Part shown: positions 36,110 to 44,965 of the stretch, piece by piece
How positions within the stretch are numbered: the first letter of the stretch is position 1
Layout: each line of letters opens with the position of its first letter
Assembly (NCBI GenBank): GCA_000733415.1
Contig: KL662191.1
Coordinates: 386,415-450,414, forward strand
Length of the DNA stretch: 64,000 nucleotides
Origin: [Leptolyngbya] sp. JSC-1
GTDB lineage: Bacteria > Cyanobacteriota > Cyanobacteriia > Elainellales > Elainellaceae
Direction of reading: 5' to 3'
The notes under the pieces: model-generated
The model's database searches: none
What the model was told of the DNA's origin: nothing
What the model saw: only the letters and a program-made list of their open reading frames with translations
Translations under genes and position numbers: made by a program

Positions 36110-37690
36110 ATGGCCTTTCATTCTCCTATTCCCCAGCATTATGAACCTCAGATTGACCCTCGAATGGAGCGAGAGGGAATGCAAGGACGTGGCCCATCGA
36201 TTGCACAGCTTCAACAGCAACTCCAACAGCATCAACAACGCCAAGCGCTGATTGACCAGATGGTGCGAACAATGCGCCACAATCGGGGTCTTGAGGAGGT
36301 CTATCGGTTGGCCGTACATGGTTTGGTGCAGACGCTACAAGTCAGTCGAGGACTGCTGATTCTGTTTAAGTATGCCGATCCCCGTTATCGCCACAGCACT
36401 GTTGGTAGTGTCGCCAGGACAAAGGCGAGTGTGGTTGTAGAATCCTGGCTATCAGAAAATTTTTGTGCGATTGACAGCAGTTCAAGCGACAGTAGCTCTG
36501 ACAAAAGAGATTTTGAGACAGCCAGCTCCGATCCCGAGCAACTTGTCACTTTCTGGGCCTCTGATTGTAGCCTCTGTCAAGCTATTTTGACTGGACAGCC
36601 GCAAGTTCTGTTTAACGAACAGCCGGGTGAGCGATCTGGCTTAGCCCAGCAAGCAGCTTCCCTGTTCCGGTTAAACACACTGCCCACGCTGCTGATGTTG
36701 CCGCTAGAAAGCCAGAACACGATTTTAGGCTGTTTAGTGCTACAACACGAAACTCACCAAGACTGGTCAATTGATACGGTTGATTTTGTGCGTTTGATCG
36801 CGGCGCAACTCAGTACGGCAATCCTTCAAACCCGCAGCTTTCAGCAGGTACAGGCTGTGGTGCAAGAGCGGACGGCGCAACTTCAGCGTAGCCTAGAGGT
36901 GCAGGCCAAACTCTATGAAAAATCTCGACAGCAGGTGGAGCAACTGCGGAAACTGAACGCGGAACGAGAAGAATTTCTCAGCACCATTAGTCACGAGCTG
37001 CTGACGCCATTAACTAGCATGACTTTAGCAATCCGGATGCTGCGTCAAGCCGAATTGGATGATGCCCGTCGGCAGAAGTACCTCGATATCTTAGAGCAGC
37101 AGTGCGTTCAGGAAACTCACTTGATTAACGATCTGTTGGCTCTGCGGAAGCTGGATTCTGTTCCCACCAGCGTCCAAGCCCAGAAGCTGGATCTGCGTCA
37201 GTTGATTCTGACCCTAACCGAGGCAATGGGATCCACTTGGCAAGACAAGGATCTGAAGCTAGATTTGGATTTGCCGCCCCGGCCGCTGATCTTCTACAGC
37301 GATGGCGACAACCTGCATCGCATCTTGATGGAATTGCTCACTAACGCCAAAAAATACTCAGAACCTGGCAGCACGATTCACTTGAGACTCACCTACGAAG
37401 GCGATATCACGGCTCGACAAGTAACGATGGTGGTCCGCAATATTGGAGCTGGCATTCCGCCCGATGAATTGCCCCATATTTTCGACAAATTCCGTCGCGG
37501 TCAGGGCATGACCCAACAGGCGGTTCCCGGCACTGGATTAGGATTGGCCCTGGTCAAAAGCCTAGTAGAGCATATGGAGGGCACGATTACCGCTGCCAGT
37601 CGTCCGTTAGACCATAGCGCCATTTGGGAAACCTCATTTACAATTACCCTGCCGCAGGCCAAGGATGGTTGTATTCATGCCAGTGCCTGA
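36110..37690 (+). CDS. GAF-domain sensor histidine kinase
   Basis: About 526 residues from the ATG at 36110; an in-frame TTG at 36056 would add 18 residues. An N-terminal glutamine-rich coiled coil leads into a GAF domain (about 55-270) containing a WASDCSLCQAIL segment. A coiled coil (QVEQLRKLNAEREEFL) then leads to the dimerisation domain with H-box STISHELLTPLTSM and the ATPase domain with N-box MELLTNAKKYS and G-box GTGLGLALVKSLVEHM. No membrane helix, so it is soluble. Its response regulator is not adjacent, so it is an orphan kinase. The ligand of the GAF domain is unknown. Confidence 0.9.
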   Translation: MAFHSPIPQHYEPQIDPRMEREGMQGRGPSIAQLQQQLQQHQQRQALIDQMVRTMRHNRGLEEVYRLAVHGLVQTLQVSRGLLILFKYADPRYRHSTVGSVARTKASVVVESWLSENFCAIDSSSSDSSSDKRDFETASSDPEQLVTFWASDCSLCQAILTGQPQVLFNEQPGERSGLAQQAASLFRLNTLPTLLMLPLESQNTILGCLVLQHETHQDWSIDTVDFVRLIAAQLSTAILQTRSFQQVQAVVQERTAQLQRSLEVQAKLYEKSRQQVEQLRKLNAEREEFLSTISHELLTPLTSMTLAIRMLRQAELDDARRQKYLDILEQQCVQETHLINDLLALRKLDSVPTSVQAQKLDLRQLILTLTEAMGSTWQDKDLKLDLDLPPRPLIFYSDGDNLHRILMELLTNAKKYSEPGSTIHLRLTYEGDITARQVTMVVRNIGAGIPPDELPHIFDKFRRGQGMTQQAVPGTGLGLALVKSLVEHMEGTITAASRPLDHSAIWETSFTITLPQAKDGCIHASA

Positions 37691-37777
37691 AGGGGTAGAG
37701 TCTGATATGATTTGGCGAAGCGCATTTTATTCGCATCTAATCGTCTGCCTAGGAACTAAGCTAGAAGCAAAAGCCAC

Positions 37778-38359
37778 ATGACCGAAGTGACCGGCTCGAT
37801 GAATATGAATGAGGAGTTGAACCTACTGGCTCAAGAGGAAGCCGTGGAAGCAGATTGGCAGGAAAACCTGTCGTCGGATGTAGAGGTAACAACTGACCGG
37901 GCGGAGGGGCGCGAGCGCCAGATTTCGGCGCGGATTTGCCTCCCCTATTCGATGGAGCAAATTTGGCAGATTCTCACTGATTATGACCATCTAGCTGACT
38001 TTATTCCCAATCTGGCCAAAAGTCGCCGCATCGATCATCCTCAAGGCGGGATTCGGATCGAGCAGATTGGCACTCAGGCTTTGCTACGGTTCAAATTTTG
38101 CGCCCGTGTGGTACTCGATATGGTGGAACGGTTTCCCCATCAGCTTGATTTTCAGATGGTGGAAGGTGACTTCAAAGCCTTTAGCGGTAGGTGGATCTTA
38201 CAATCCCTAGCCGATGGCACCGGCACGGAGCTTTGCTACCAAGTGACAGTGCTGCCTCCTCGTGCTATGCCCGTTAGTCTAATCGAACGCCGCCTCAAGA
38301 GCGGTCTAGTAATTAACCTATCGGCTATCCGCTGCCGTGCCAATCAGTTGTTCGGATAA
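37778..38359 (+). CDS. SRPBCC (polyketide cyclase/START-like) family protein
   Basis: A 193-residue protein. After an acidic 50-residue start comes a START-like fold: RICLPYSMEQIWQILTDYDHLADFIPNLAKS, then a beta-rich middle and a C-terminal helix (SLIERRLKSGLVINLSAI). This is the pattern of cyanobacterial SRPBCC proteins with a hydrophobic ligand cavity. The ligand is unknown. It lies 87 bp after the histidine kinase on the same strand. Confidence 0.85.
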   Translation: MTEVTGSMNMNEELNLLAQEEAVEADWQENLSSDVEVTTDRAEGRERQISARICLPYSMEQIWQILTDYDHLADFIPNLAKSRRIDHPQGGIRIEQIGTQALLRFKFCARVVLDMVERFPHQLDFQMVEGDFKAFSGRWILQSLADGTGTELCYQVTVLPPRAMPVSLIERRLKSGLVINLSAIRCRANQLFG

Positions 38360-38391
38360 TGTTCGGAATACTCGGAAATTGACCCTGAAGT

Positions 38392-39393
38392 CTATAAATA
38401 TTTCGCAATCTGCTTTAGATCCACATTGCCGCCGCTGATGATCACGCCGATACGAGCATTGGTTTGATCAATCATGCCTTCCAGCAGGGTGGTGGCAGCA
38501 AGTGCGCCAGTGGGTTCCACTACAATTTTGAGCCGTTCCCAGAGGAAGAACATGGTGCGCAGTAGCGCCTCATCTGGAACAGTTAGCATCTCATGCACGT
38601 ACTGCAAAATTAGTGGAAACGTCACCTGGCCCGGTGCAGGCGTGCGGGCACCGTCGGCAATGGTGTCGGGGTTGTGAACTGTTTGGATCGTTTTGCTGTA
38701 GAACGAGCGGGTGACATCATCGCCGTTTTCTGGCTCAACGCCAACCACCCGACAGTTAGGAGACAGGGCCGCAGCCGAGATGGCGCATCCCGATAGCAAG
38801 CCACCGCCACCACAGCACACTAGCAGCAGATCGAGTTCACCCACCTGCTCAAATAATTCCTTTCCTGCAGTTCCTTGCCCTGCCACCACATGGGGGTGAT
38901 CGAAGGGAGGCAATACTACTCCGCCTCGTTCGGCTGCGAGCTGACGGGCTAAGGCTTCACGCGACACCTCCGAACGGTCATAGAGCACCACTTCTGCCCC
39001 ATAGCCACGAGTTGCGGCTTGTTTTACGGCTGGAGCATCTTCCGGCATGATGATGGTAGTAGAGATGCCAAGCAACTTCCCGGCCAACGCTACCGCTTGG
39101 GCATGATTGCCAGACGAATAGGTTAAAACGCCCCGCTGCCGCTGTTCCGATGAAAGTTGGGCTAGGGCGTTGTAGGCTCCTCGAAATTTAAAAGAGCCGG
39201 TACGCTGAAAGTTTTCGCACTTGAAGAACACCTGATTTTGAGTGCGCTGATTGACGGTGCGAGAGGTAAGTACGGGCGTGAGGTGAGCCTGCCCAGCCAA
39301 GCGCTGAGCTGCTGCTGCAATGTCTGTGTAGGTGACTGGGTAGGTGATTGGTGTTGTGCTTGGCGCTTGAGGAGAGGGATCTATGTGCGTCAC
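38392..39393 (-). CDS. PLP-dependent threonine/serine ammonia-lyase or racemase
   Basis: A fold-type II PLP enzyme of about 333 residues, near the size of serine racemase / threonine dehydratase without an ACT domain. Motifs: TPVLTSRTVN, PLP lysine in GSFKFRGAYNA, substrate loop SSGNHAQAVA, phosphate-binding CCGGGGLLSG and a C-terminal ISGGNVDL. I prefer the GTG at 39393, preceded by GAGG; the ATG at 39528 would overlap the next gene by 43 bp and add 45 odd residues. With no ACT domain it is not the usual isoleucine-regulated IlvA; it could be a catabolic dehydratase, a serine racemase or a hydroxyaspartate lyase. Confidence 0.88.
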   Translation of the reverse strand: MTHIDPSPQAPSTTPITYPVTYTDIAAAAQRLAGQAHLTPVLTSRTVNQRTQNQVFFKCENFQRTGSFKFRGAYNALAQLSSEQRQRGVLTYSSGNHAQAVALAGKLLGISTTIIMPEDAPAVKQAATRGYGAEVVLYDRSEVSREALARQLAAERGGVVLPPFDHPHVVAGQGTAGKELFEQVGELDLLLVCCGGGGLLSGCAISAAALSPNCRVVGVEPENGDDVTRSFYSKTIQTVHNPDTIADGARTPAPGQVTFPLILQYVHEMLTVPDEALLRTMFFLWERLKIVVEPTGALAATTLLEGMIDQTNARIGVIISGGNVDLKQIAKYL

Positions 39394-39485
39394 GAATTTA
39401 GCCTCACAAAATCTAGCCTCATCAGGTAGCCCTGCAATGAACTCAATCAATTGAGTAGGTTGAGTTATTTCGTGTCGTTTCCTCC

Positions 39486-39755
39486 TTAGCGAATTCCCGG
39501 CTCGATCTGATTTAGCGGCACAAAGCATTCCCTAGGCAGCAGAATTGGCTTGGCTCCAAAGATTAGCTTGCCCCGCAGGCTAAACCGATCCAGCGCTACC
39601 CCAATGGGCCGCTGAATTTCGTCCGGATGCACTTCGTAGTAGGTTCGGTAGATGGAACGCGCAGCTTGCAAAAGCGCCGGGTCAAGCAAGGCCGAGAGGC
39701 TGACGGACTCAGCCGCATTCGGCAACCGGCTCTCCGGCTTTGAGGTTTGAACCAT
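39486..39755 (-). CDS. Conserved-looking small protein, function unknown
   Basis: An 89-residue soluble protein with no signal peptide or membrane helix. Sequence such as LDPALLQAARSIYRTYYEVH and GVALDRFSLRGKLIFGAKP looks folded. I do not recognise the family. It lies directly upstream of the PLP ammonia-lyase on the same strand, about 90 bp from its preferred start, and could be co-transcribed with it. Confidence 0.6.
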   Translation of the reverse strand: MVQTSKPESRLPNAAESVSLSALLDPALLQAARSIYRTYYEVHPDEIQRPIGVALDRFSLRGKLIFGAKPILLPRECFVPLNQIEPGIR

Positions 39756-40002
39756 GAATCCCCCAATTAAAATTGGCTAAACTTCATGCCGCTTTAACGC
39801 TAGACGATTTTAAGCATTACAGCATCGTAGGCAATGAATTGTTACATGTTTTCAGAAGCTGTGCCACAAAATCAGGTAAAGAAGGGCAGGAGCCAGGAGC
39901 TAGGGGCAGACATAGGGGTGGGGTTTGCCGACATGTTTGTCAACAGAGTATGATCTTTGCTAAACCTGCTCATACAGAAATCAGGGGACCGCAAAATCCT
40001 GA

Positions 40003-40044
40003 CTTCTGGCTTCTGACTTCTGTCTCCTGTCTTCTGTCTTCTAA
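40003..40044. repeat. Heptanucleotide tandem repeat after nrtP
   Basis: Six units of CTTCTGN, most with one change, ending just after (on the minus strand) the nrtP stop codon. Heptamer short tandem repeats are a known class in filamentous cyanobacteria. Confidence 0.85.
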
Positions 40045-40045
40045 T

Positions 40046-41566
40046 TCAATTATTCGATGATTGCTCGTAGACGGGTGCCGCATTGAGTTGACCCAGTGCG
40101 ACAGGTTCCAACGCCTCCTCATGAGCGTCATGAGAAGCAGGTTCCTTAAGAGTGAACGCATTTAGACAGGCCACAATTATGGCAGTGACGCCCAGCACCT
40201 GAAAGAAAATCCGGTCGCCAGCCACACCCTGGGGCAGCAGGCTATACAGCGTTAGATAGGCAACTGCGCCCACATTGCCGTAGGCTCCTACATTACCGGC
40301 AATTTGTCCAGTGATGCGCTTCTTGACTAGAGGCACAATTGCAAAGGTTGCGCCTTCAGCGGCCATGACAAAAAAGGAAGCTGCCATGGTCACAAGCACC
40401 ACTACCACGAGGGCAATGCCTTGGCCCAAGCTGCTAAAGACCAAATAGCCGATGCCAGTTCCGGCTAGTGTGGCGGCCAGCGTCCATTTGCGGCTACCAA
40501 TCTTATCAGAAATCAAGCCACCACCCGGACGCGCCACCAGATTCATAAATGCATACATACCGGCTACTCCTCCAGCCACCGCCGCCGTGAGGCCAAAGCC
40601 GCGCTGAAAATAGGTGGGCAGCATCGAAACTACCGCTAGCTCTGAGCCAAAACAGGCTACATAGGCTAGTTCTAGATTTGCCACTTGGGAAAACTTGTAG
40701 CGTTCTTCTGCTGGGTAGCGCAACCGCCCGGTCATTAGAGGTTGATTAGCTTTCCAAATGTTGTAGGACTGGAACAGATAGAGACCAATCAGAAAAATGA
40801 CAATTCCAATTAGCGCATTCGTGCTAATCAAATTCACCTTGGTTAGCCGCCAAGCAATCAAACCCAACGCACCCACCAGTGGAATATTCATCAGCAGCAA
40901 AAACCAAAAATCGCGCTTGCTTGTTACTTCCATGCCAGCACTGCTAGGCGGACGCTGGTAAACCTTTCCGGGCGGAGTGTCGGACACATTAAAGAAGTAG
41001 ATCACGCCATACACAGCAGCAGCAATTCCGGTTAAGGCAATTGCCAAGCGCCAGTTCACCTGCCCTGCGGCCAGAAATGCGGTTGCTGTCGCCACGGTGG
41101 GTAGCGTAAAGGCTGCCGCCGCCGAACCAAAGTTGCCCCAACCGCCGTAGATGCCTTCGGCCAAGCCGATCTCTTTAGCAGGGAACCATTCCGCCACCAT
41201 TCGAATCCCGACCACAAAGCCACAGCCCACAATGCTGAGTGCCAAGCGGCTGTATACCATCTGTTCAAAGTTTTGGGCTAAAGCAAAGGCGAGGCAGGGA
41301 AAGGCTGCATAGATCAACAAACAGGAATAGGTAATCCGTGGCCCAAATCGGTCTAAGATCATGCCGACAATGATCCGGGCTGGCACTGTCAAGGCGACGT
41401 TACAGATCGCAATCGTCCTCAACTGCGCTTCGGTCAAACCAAGCTCGGCTTTGGCAGCAGTTGCCAGTGGGGCAAAGTTGAACCAAACGACAAACGTTAG
41501 AAAGAAAGCAAACCAAGTCAAATGTAGAATTTGGTATCGTCCATTAAAGGACCACAGTTTAGGCAT
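40046..41566 (-). CDS. nrtP: NrtP-type nitrate/nitrite permease (MFS)
   Basis: A 506-residue major facilitator with about 12 helices. Nitrate-family marks: ILHLTWFAFFLTFVVWFNFAPLA at the N-terminus, the loop VGMILDRFGPRITY, RMVAEWFPAKEIGLAEGIYGGWGN with the GWGNFGSA nitrate signature, and a second signature-like GNVGAYGNVGAV in the second half. This is the single-component uptake system of many cyanobacteria, instead of the NrtABCD ABC transporter. No nir or nar genes lie in the window. I saw no clear NtcA site (GTA-N8-TAC) upstream. Confidence 0.9.
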   Translation of the reverse strand: MPKLWSFNGRYQILHLTWFAFFLTFVVWFNFAPLATAAKAELGLTEAQLRTIAICNVALTVPARIIVGMILDRFGPRITYSCLLIYAAFPCLAFALAQNFEQMVYSRLALSIVGCGFVVGIRMVAEWFPAKEIGLAEGIYGGWGNFGSAAAAFTLPTVATATAFLAAGQVNWRLAIALTGIAAAVYGVIYFFNVSDTPPGKVYQRPPSSAGMEVTSKRDFWFLLLMNIPLVGALGLIAWRLTKVNLISTNALIGIVIFLIGLYLFQSYNIWKANQPLMTGRLRYPAEERYKFSQVANLELAYVACFGSELAVVSMLPTYFQRGFGLTAAVAGGVAGMYAFMNLVARPGGGLISDKIGSRKWTLAATLAGTGIGYLVFSSLGQGIALVVVVLVTMAASFFVMAAEGATFAIVPLVKKRITGQIAGNVGAYGNVGAVAYLTLYSLLPQGVAGDRIFFQVLGVTAIIVACLNAFTLKEPASHDAHEEALEPVALGQLNAAPVYEQSSNN

Positions 41567-42198
41567 AGGTCTGTCAAAAATTCAGTAATGAGCAAGCGTG
41601 CTATCTGAGCGAGAGAAAATAATAGCTTCGGCAAAGACTGATGAGTAGATGTAGTAACTAACCAGCGAATACCACTGATACGATCAGCAAATCAGCAAAG
41701 GGAACAACCGTAATTCCGTAAATACAGCGTTTTTCACTCATGTGAGGTATAGGGGGTGGGGGGGCGAAGTCCCCACGCAGGGCCAGTGCTCCTGCACCCC
41801 GTTTTTCGTACTTCACTAGCCTGAAAAAGGCTGTATTAGATATTTGTAACTATTTGATTCCGTAAACTATTGACAAGAGTGTTCAAGATTGGGAAAGGGT
41901 GGTGAATTCGATTAGACTCCAGCAGGTCGGATCGCTGAAGCCAGACGAATGTAAAATTCCTGCCTATGACATTAGGTTAGTCAGGCCATTCGCTTCACTT
42001 TGTGTTCTTTGGTACAAAATCATTGAGGTTGATTGATAACCTGCATAGACCGAATGCGGTTTCTGCAAAAAAGGCTCGCTGACAGAAACCAGCAATTTTT
42101 GCAAATCAATAAGTTGAGGCTAATTTCTGTATCTAAAGCTACATTTTGTCGATAAACTAAAGAGTGGATGGCTCATTTACAGTTAAGGACGCAAGGCA
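41567..42198. other. Intergenic region with MITE-like element
   Basis: No gene. Contains the inverted-repeat element at 41721-41837 and the promoters of nrtP and the small gene at 42199. Confidence 0.6.
41721..41837. mobile_element. MITE-like element with 15-bp terminal inverted repeats
   Basis: 117 bp. Left end AATACAGCGTTTTTC, right end GAAAAAGGCTGTATT: the arms match at 14 of 15 positions. The inner part is GC-rich with its own short stem (GGGG-CGAAGT-CCCC) and partial further inversion next to the ends. There is no coding capacity. A target-site duplication is not clear. Confidence 0.6.
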
Positions 42199-42399
42199 AT
42201 GAAATGGCAAAATCGGATGCTGGCACAGGCGCAAGTGCATCCGGATCGTTGGATTATGCTGATTTTTGTGGTGGCGACGGCTGGAATGTTTAGTCTGATT
42301 CCCCTCGTTCTGAATGCGGAGATCGCGAATTCGCCAGCCAATCATTCGGCCCTTGCTGGTGAATCAGGACTGTGGAGCGCCCTAGGTGCAAAAGACTAG
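42199..42399 (+). CDS. Small single-helix membrane protein, function unknown
   Basis: A 66-residue protein: basic N-terminus, one membrane helix (about 18-40, RWIMLIFVVATAGMFSLIPL) and a polar tail. An AAGG-rich stretch lies before the ATG. Its stop overlaps that of leuB on the opposite strand by 4 bp. I do not recognise the family; it may be a conserved cyanobacterial small protein. Confidence 0.55.
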   Translation: MKWQNRMLAQAQVHPDRWIMLIFVVATAGMFSLIPLVLNAEIANSPANHSALAGESGLWSALGAKD

Positions 42400-43478
42400 G
42401 CTAACGCTTGCAGCAGCGCATCTCCCATCTCCTGACAGCCGACTAGCTTCATTTCAGCAGACATGATGTCGCCTGTGCGGTAGCCAGCATCTAAGACCTT
42501 CAAAACAGCTTGCTCCATGCGGGTCGCAGCTTCGGGTTCGTTCAGCCCATAGCGCATCATCATTGCCGCACTCAAAACCTGAGCTAACGGATTCGCCTTG
42601 TCCTGTCCGGCAATATCGGGGGCAGAGCCATGCACGGGTTCAAATACTCCTGGACCAGCAGCTCCCAGACTGGCGGAAGGCAACATGCCAATACTGCCGG
42701 TCAGCATCGCCGCCGCATCAGACAAAATATCGCCAAACAGATTGCCGGTAACAATCGTGTCAAACTGCTTCGGTGCCCGGATGAGCTGCATGGCGGCATT
42801 GTCTACATAGATATGGGACAGCTCGACATCGGGATACTCAGCAGCTAACTGGGTAATGCGGTCGCGCCAGAGTTGGGAGACATCCAATACATTGGCCTTA
42901 TCTACGGAACACAGTTTGCCGCCGCGTTTGCGAGCTGTCTCGAAGGCTACCCGCCCGATCCGGTCAATTTCGCTTTCGGAATACACCATAGTGTTGACGC
43001 CACGCTTTTCGCCGGTTTCGGTTTCAAAAATGCCTTTGGGCTGGCCAAAGTAGATACCGCCCGTCAGTTCCCGCACCACCATAATATCGACCCCTTCTAC
43101 GACTTCCCGCTTCAGGGAAGAGGCGTCAATCAACTGAGGCAAAATGCTGGCTGGACGCAGATTGGCAAACAGTCCTAACCCAGCCCGCAACCCCAGCAAT
43201 CCGGTTTCAGGCCGCTGATGGCGCGGTAGGTTGTCCCATTTGTAGCCGCCAATCGCCGCTAATAGAACGGCATCGCTATTTTTGCAGACGGTCAGCGTTT
43301 CATCGGGCAGGGGATTACCTGTGGCGTCAATCGCTGCGCCGCCCATCAGCGCTTCTTGAAACTCGAACTTAATGCCGAGTTGCTCACCCACTTGCTTCAG
43401 TACCGCCACCGTTACGCTCATAATTTCGGGGCCAATGCCGTCGCCGGGCAGCAGGGTGATGCGATACTGTTTACTCAT
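42396..43478 (-). CDS. leuB: 3-isopropylmalate dehydrogenase
   Basis: Third step of leucine synthesis: oxidises and decarboxylates 3-isopropylmalate with NAD. The 360-residue protein has the family start ITLLPGDGIGPEIM, the arginine loop LRAGLGLFANLRPA, VVRELTGGIYFGQPKG, the metal-binding DILSDAAAMLTGS and the NAD loop EPVHGSAPDIAGQDKANP. All active-site motifs are intact and the length is normal. Confidence 0.96.
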   Translation of the reverse strand: MSKQYRITLLPGDGIGPEIMSVTVAVLKQVGEQLGIKFEFQEALMGGAAIDATGNPLPDETLTVCKNSDAVLLAAIGGYKWDNLPRHQRPETGLLGLRAGLGLFANLRPASILPQLIDASSLKREVVEGVDIMVVRELTGGIYFGQPKGIFETETGEKRGVNTMVYSESEIDRIGRVAFETARKRGGKLCSVDKANVLDVSQLWRDRITQLAAEYPDVELSHIYVDNAAMQLIRAPKQFDTIVTGNLFGDILSDAAAMLTGSIGMLPSASLGAAGPGVFEPVHGSAPDIAGQDKANPLAQVLSAAMMMRYGLNEPEAATRMEQAVLKVLDAGYRTGDIMSAEMKLVGCQEMGDALLQALA

Positions 43479-43576
43479 GGTGTTGCAGAAAGTAAAAGAA
43501 CAATCGAGATAGCGGTGAGTATTTTATCTCAAATTCAGCCCCCTATTGTGAACCCGCTTAACTGAATAAACTGGCC

Positions 43577-43876
43577 TTACTCTTGCTGCAAAAACTGAAT
43601 CTGTGGCAGTAGCGGGTCTTGGACTACGCCAACGCCGGTAAACCCCCAACGCTTGAGTAAACTCTTGAGCTGGGTTCCGGGAATCGTCTCGACGGCAAAC
43701 CGGTCAGCGACGCCAGAGCCGTGGGTGTTGAGGTAGCTGAGGGCATCGGCATATTCGCGAAACATCAGCAGAAAGCCGGGATCGGGCAATTTATCTGGAT
43801 CGGTAGCCCGAGGCCGCGCCACTAGATACTGACCGTCAATTTTTGAGCGGATGAGATAAAAGGTTTCTGACAGCAT
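43577..43876 (-). CDS. Conserved-looking small protein, function unknown
   Basis: A 99-residue soluble protein: MLSETFYLIRSKIDGQYLVA, then FLLMFREYADALSYLNTHG and ETIPGTQLKSLLKRWGFTGV. It reads like a cyanobacterial conserved hypothetical with a small alpha-beta fold. No signal peptide, membrane helix or cysteine. It lies 98 bp upstream of leuB on the same strand and may share its transcript. Confidence 0.65.
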   Translation of the reverse strand: MLSETFYLIRSKIDGQYLVARPRATDPDKLPDPGFLLMFREYADALSYLNTHGSGVADRFAVETIPGTQLKSLLKRWGFTGVGVVQDPLLPQIQFLQQE

Positions 43877-44965
43877 GATTTGATTGTCTCATACCGATTT
43901 TAGATTTTAGGTTTAGGTTTTGAATTTTAGATTAGAAAGCGCTGGTATTACCGGCTTGCAGCCTCGTCATCCGCAGTATCTAAATCTGTAATATCTGAAT
44001 CTGATCACTCATTACGCTAATTTGATCAGAAGATATATTGAGGGAGATGCCGAAATTTCTGAACTCTGACTCAAGATTTATAAATAGCATAAACCAGTTC
44101 ATTGGATTCTGCCTCGGCAGCTCGTCCAGGTTTAGGCTCTTATATTAACTGATTTGTTAAAGCTTTAGTTAGTTTTATATAACTCTATCAATACGTGTTG
44201 AGTCAATTCTCATGTTCTACCTATCGTCCTCAGTTTAATGAATCGCTGATGCGATTGGCTGATGCAATTGGTCAGGCTGACAAGAGTGTCACTACAGTCA
44301 ATGACTGCTCTACCCTGCTTTCAATATCATGGTTGGCATCAATTTTGTAAAGCTTCCCTTAAGCAAACCGCAGTTTGTGGTTAACGTCGCTTATCATCGT
44401 CTCATTGCTGGAAAGGTTCTGGAAGGGTTGTAGCTGCGGGTGCATGCCCCTGGGTGCATGGGATGGCAGAGATCTGATAGGGTGGTATGTATCTAATATG
44501 TATCTCAATTTATATCTATGTGCCATTCTTCGAGTTGATGTGATACTGGAAACAGAGGATGTAAGAATGTTTCTGGCCTGCTGTCGAAGTAAGTCAATCT
44601 AATTATTTCAACGATCTGTAGTGCAAGCGTCTCGCTGGCAATGGGCAAGATGTCCACACTCCCTGATCGCTTAATTGGGTTGAATTACTCATCTACTGCC
44701 CATCTACTGCCCAAGAAGTCAAAGCTGGAAGAATTCTGGAAGAATTAAATATTAATAACAATTTCTGCTTAACGATTAAGCAGTTTGCTGTTTTTTGCTT
44801 AAAGGTGAGATCACAATCCACTTTTGTGAGTATCATATTGCGGTTAATCGGAATCATCTGACCTCACCACAGAACCATAAGGCCAAGGGATTGAAGGCGC
44901 GGCTGCGGTTTTGGCGTGCTGTTCTGCCCTGGGCTGTACTATCACCTGTGCGAGCACTGAATTCA
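43877..44965. other. Long intergenic region with double-hairpin repeat copy
   Basis: More than 1 kb with no gene I can support. Contains the second double-hairpin element (44590-44690). The upstream half is AT-rich with runs related to TTTTAGATTTTAGG. Confidence 0.55.
44590..44690. repeat. Double-hairpin interspersed repeat, copy 2
   Basis: Shares with 27064-27165 the GTCAATCT start, GTAGTGCAAGCGTCTCGCT, the GGGCAAGATGTCCAC stem region, ACTCCCT and TTAATTGGGTTGAAT. Both stems have one or two mismatches here, so this copy is older or under less constraint. Confidence 0.8.

Noticed and set aside
41567..41720. NtcA site upstream of nrtP
   Set aside because: No GTA-N8-TAC found; the nearest matches have wrong spacing (10 or 13).
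44375..44602. 75-residue open frame
   Set aside because: No ribosome site, unlikely composition (Cys/Trp-rich) and its end lies in the interspersed repeat.
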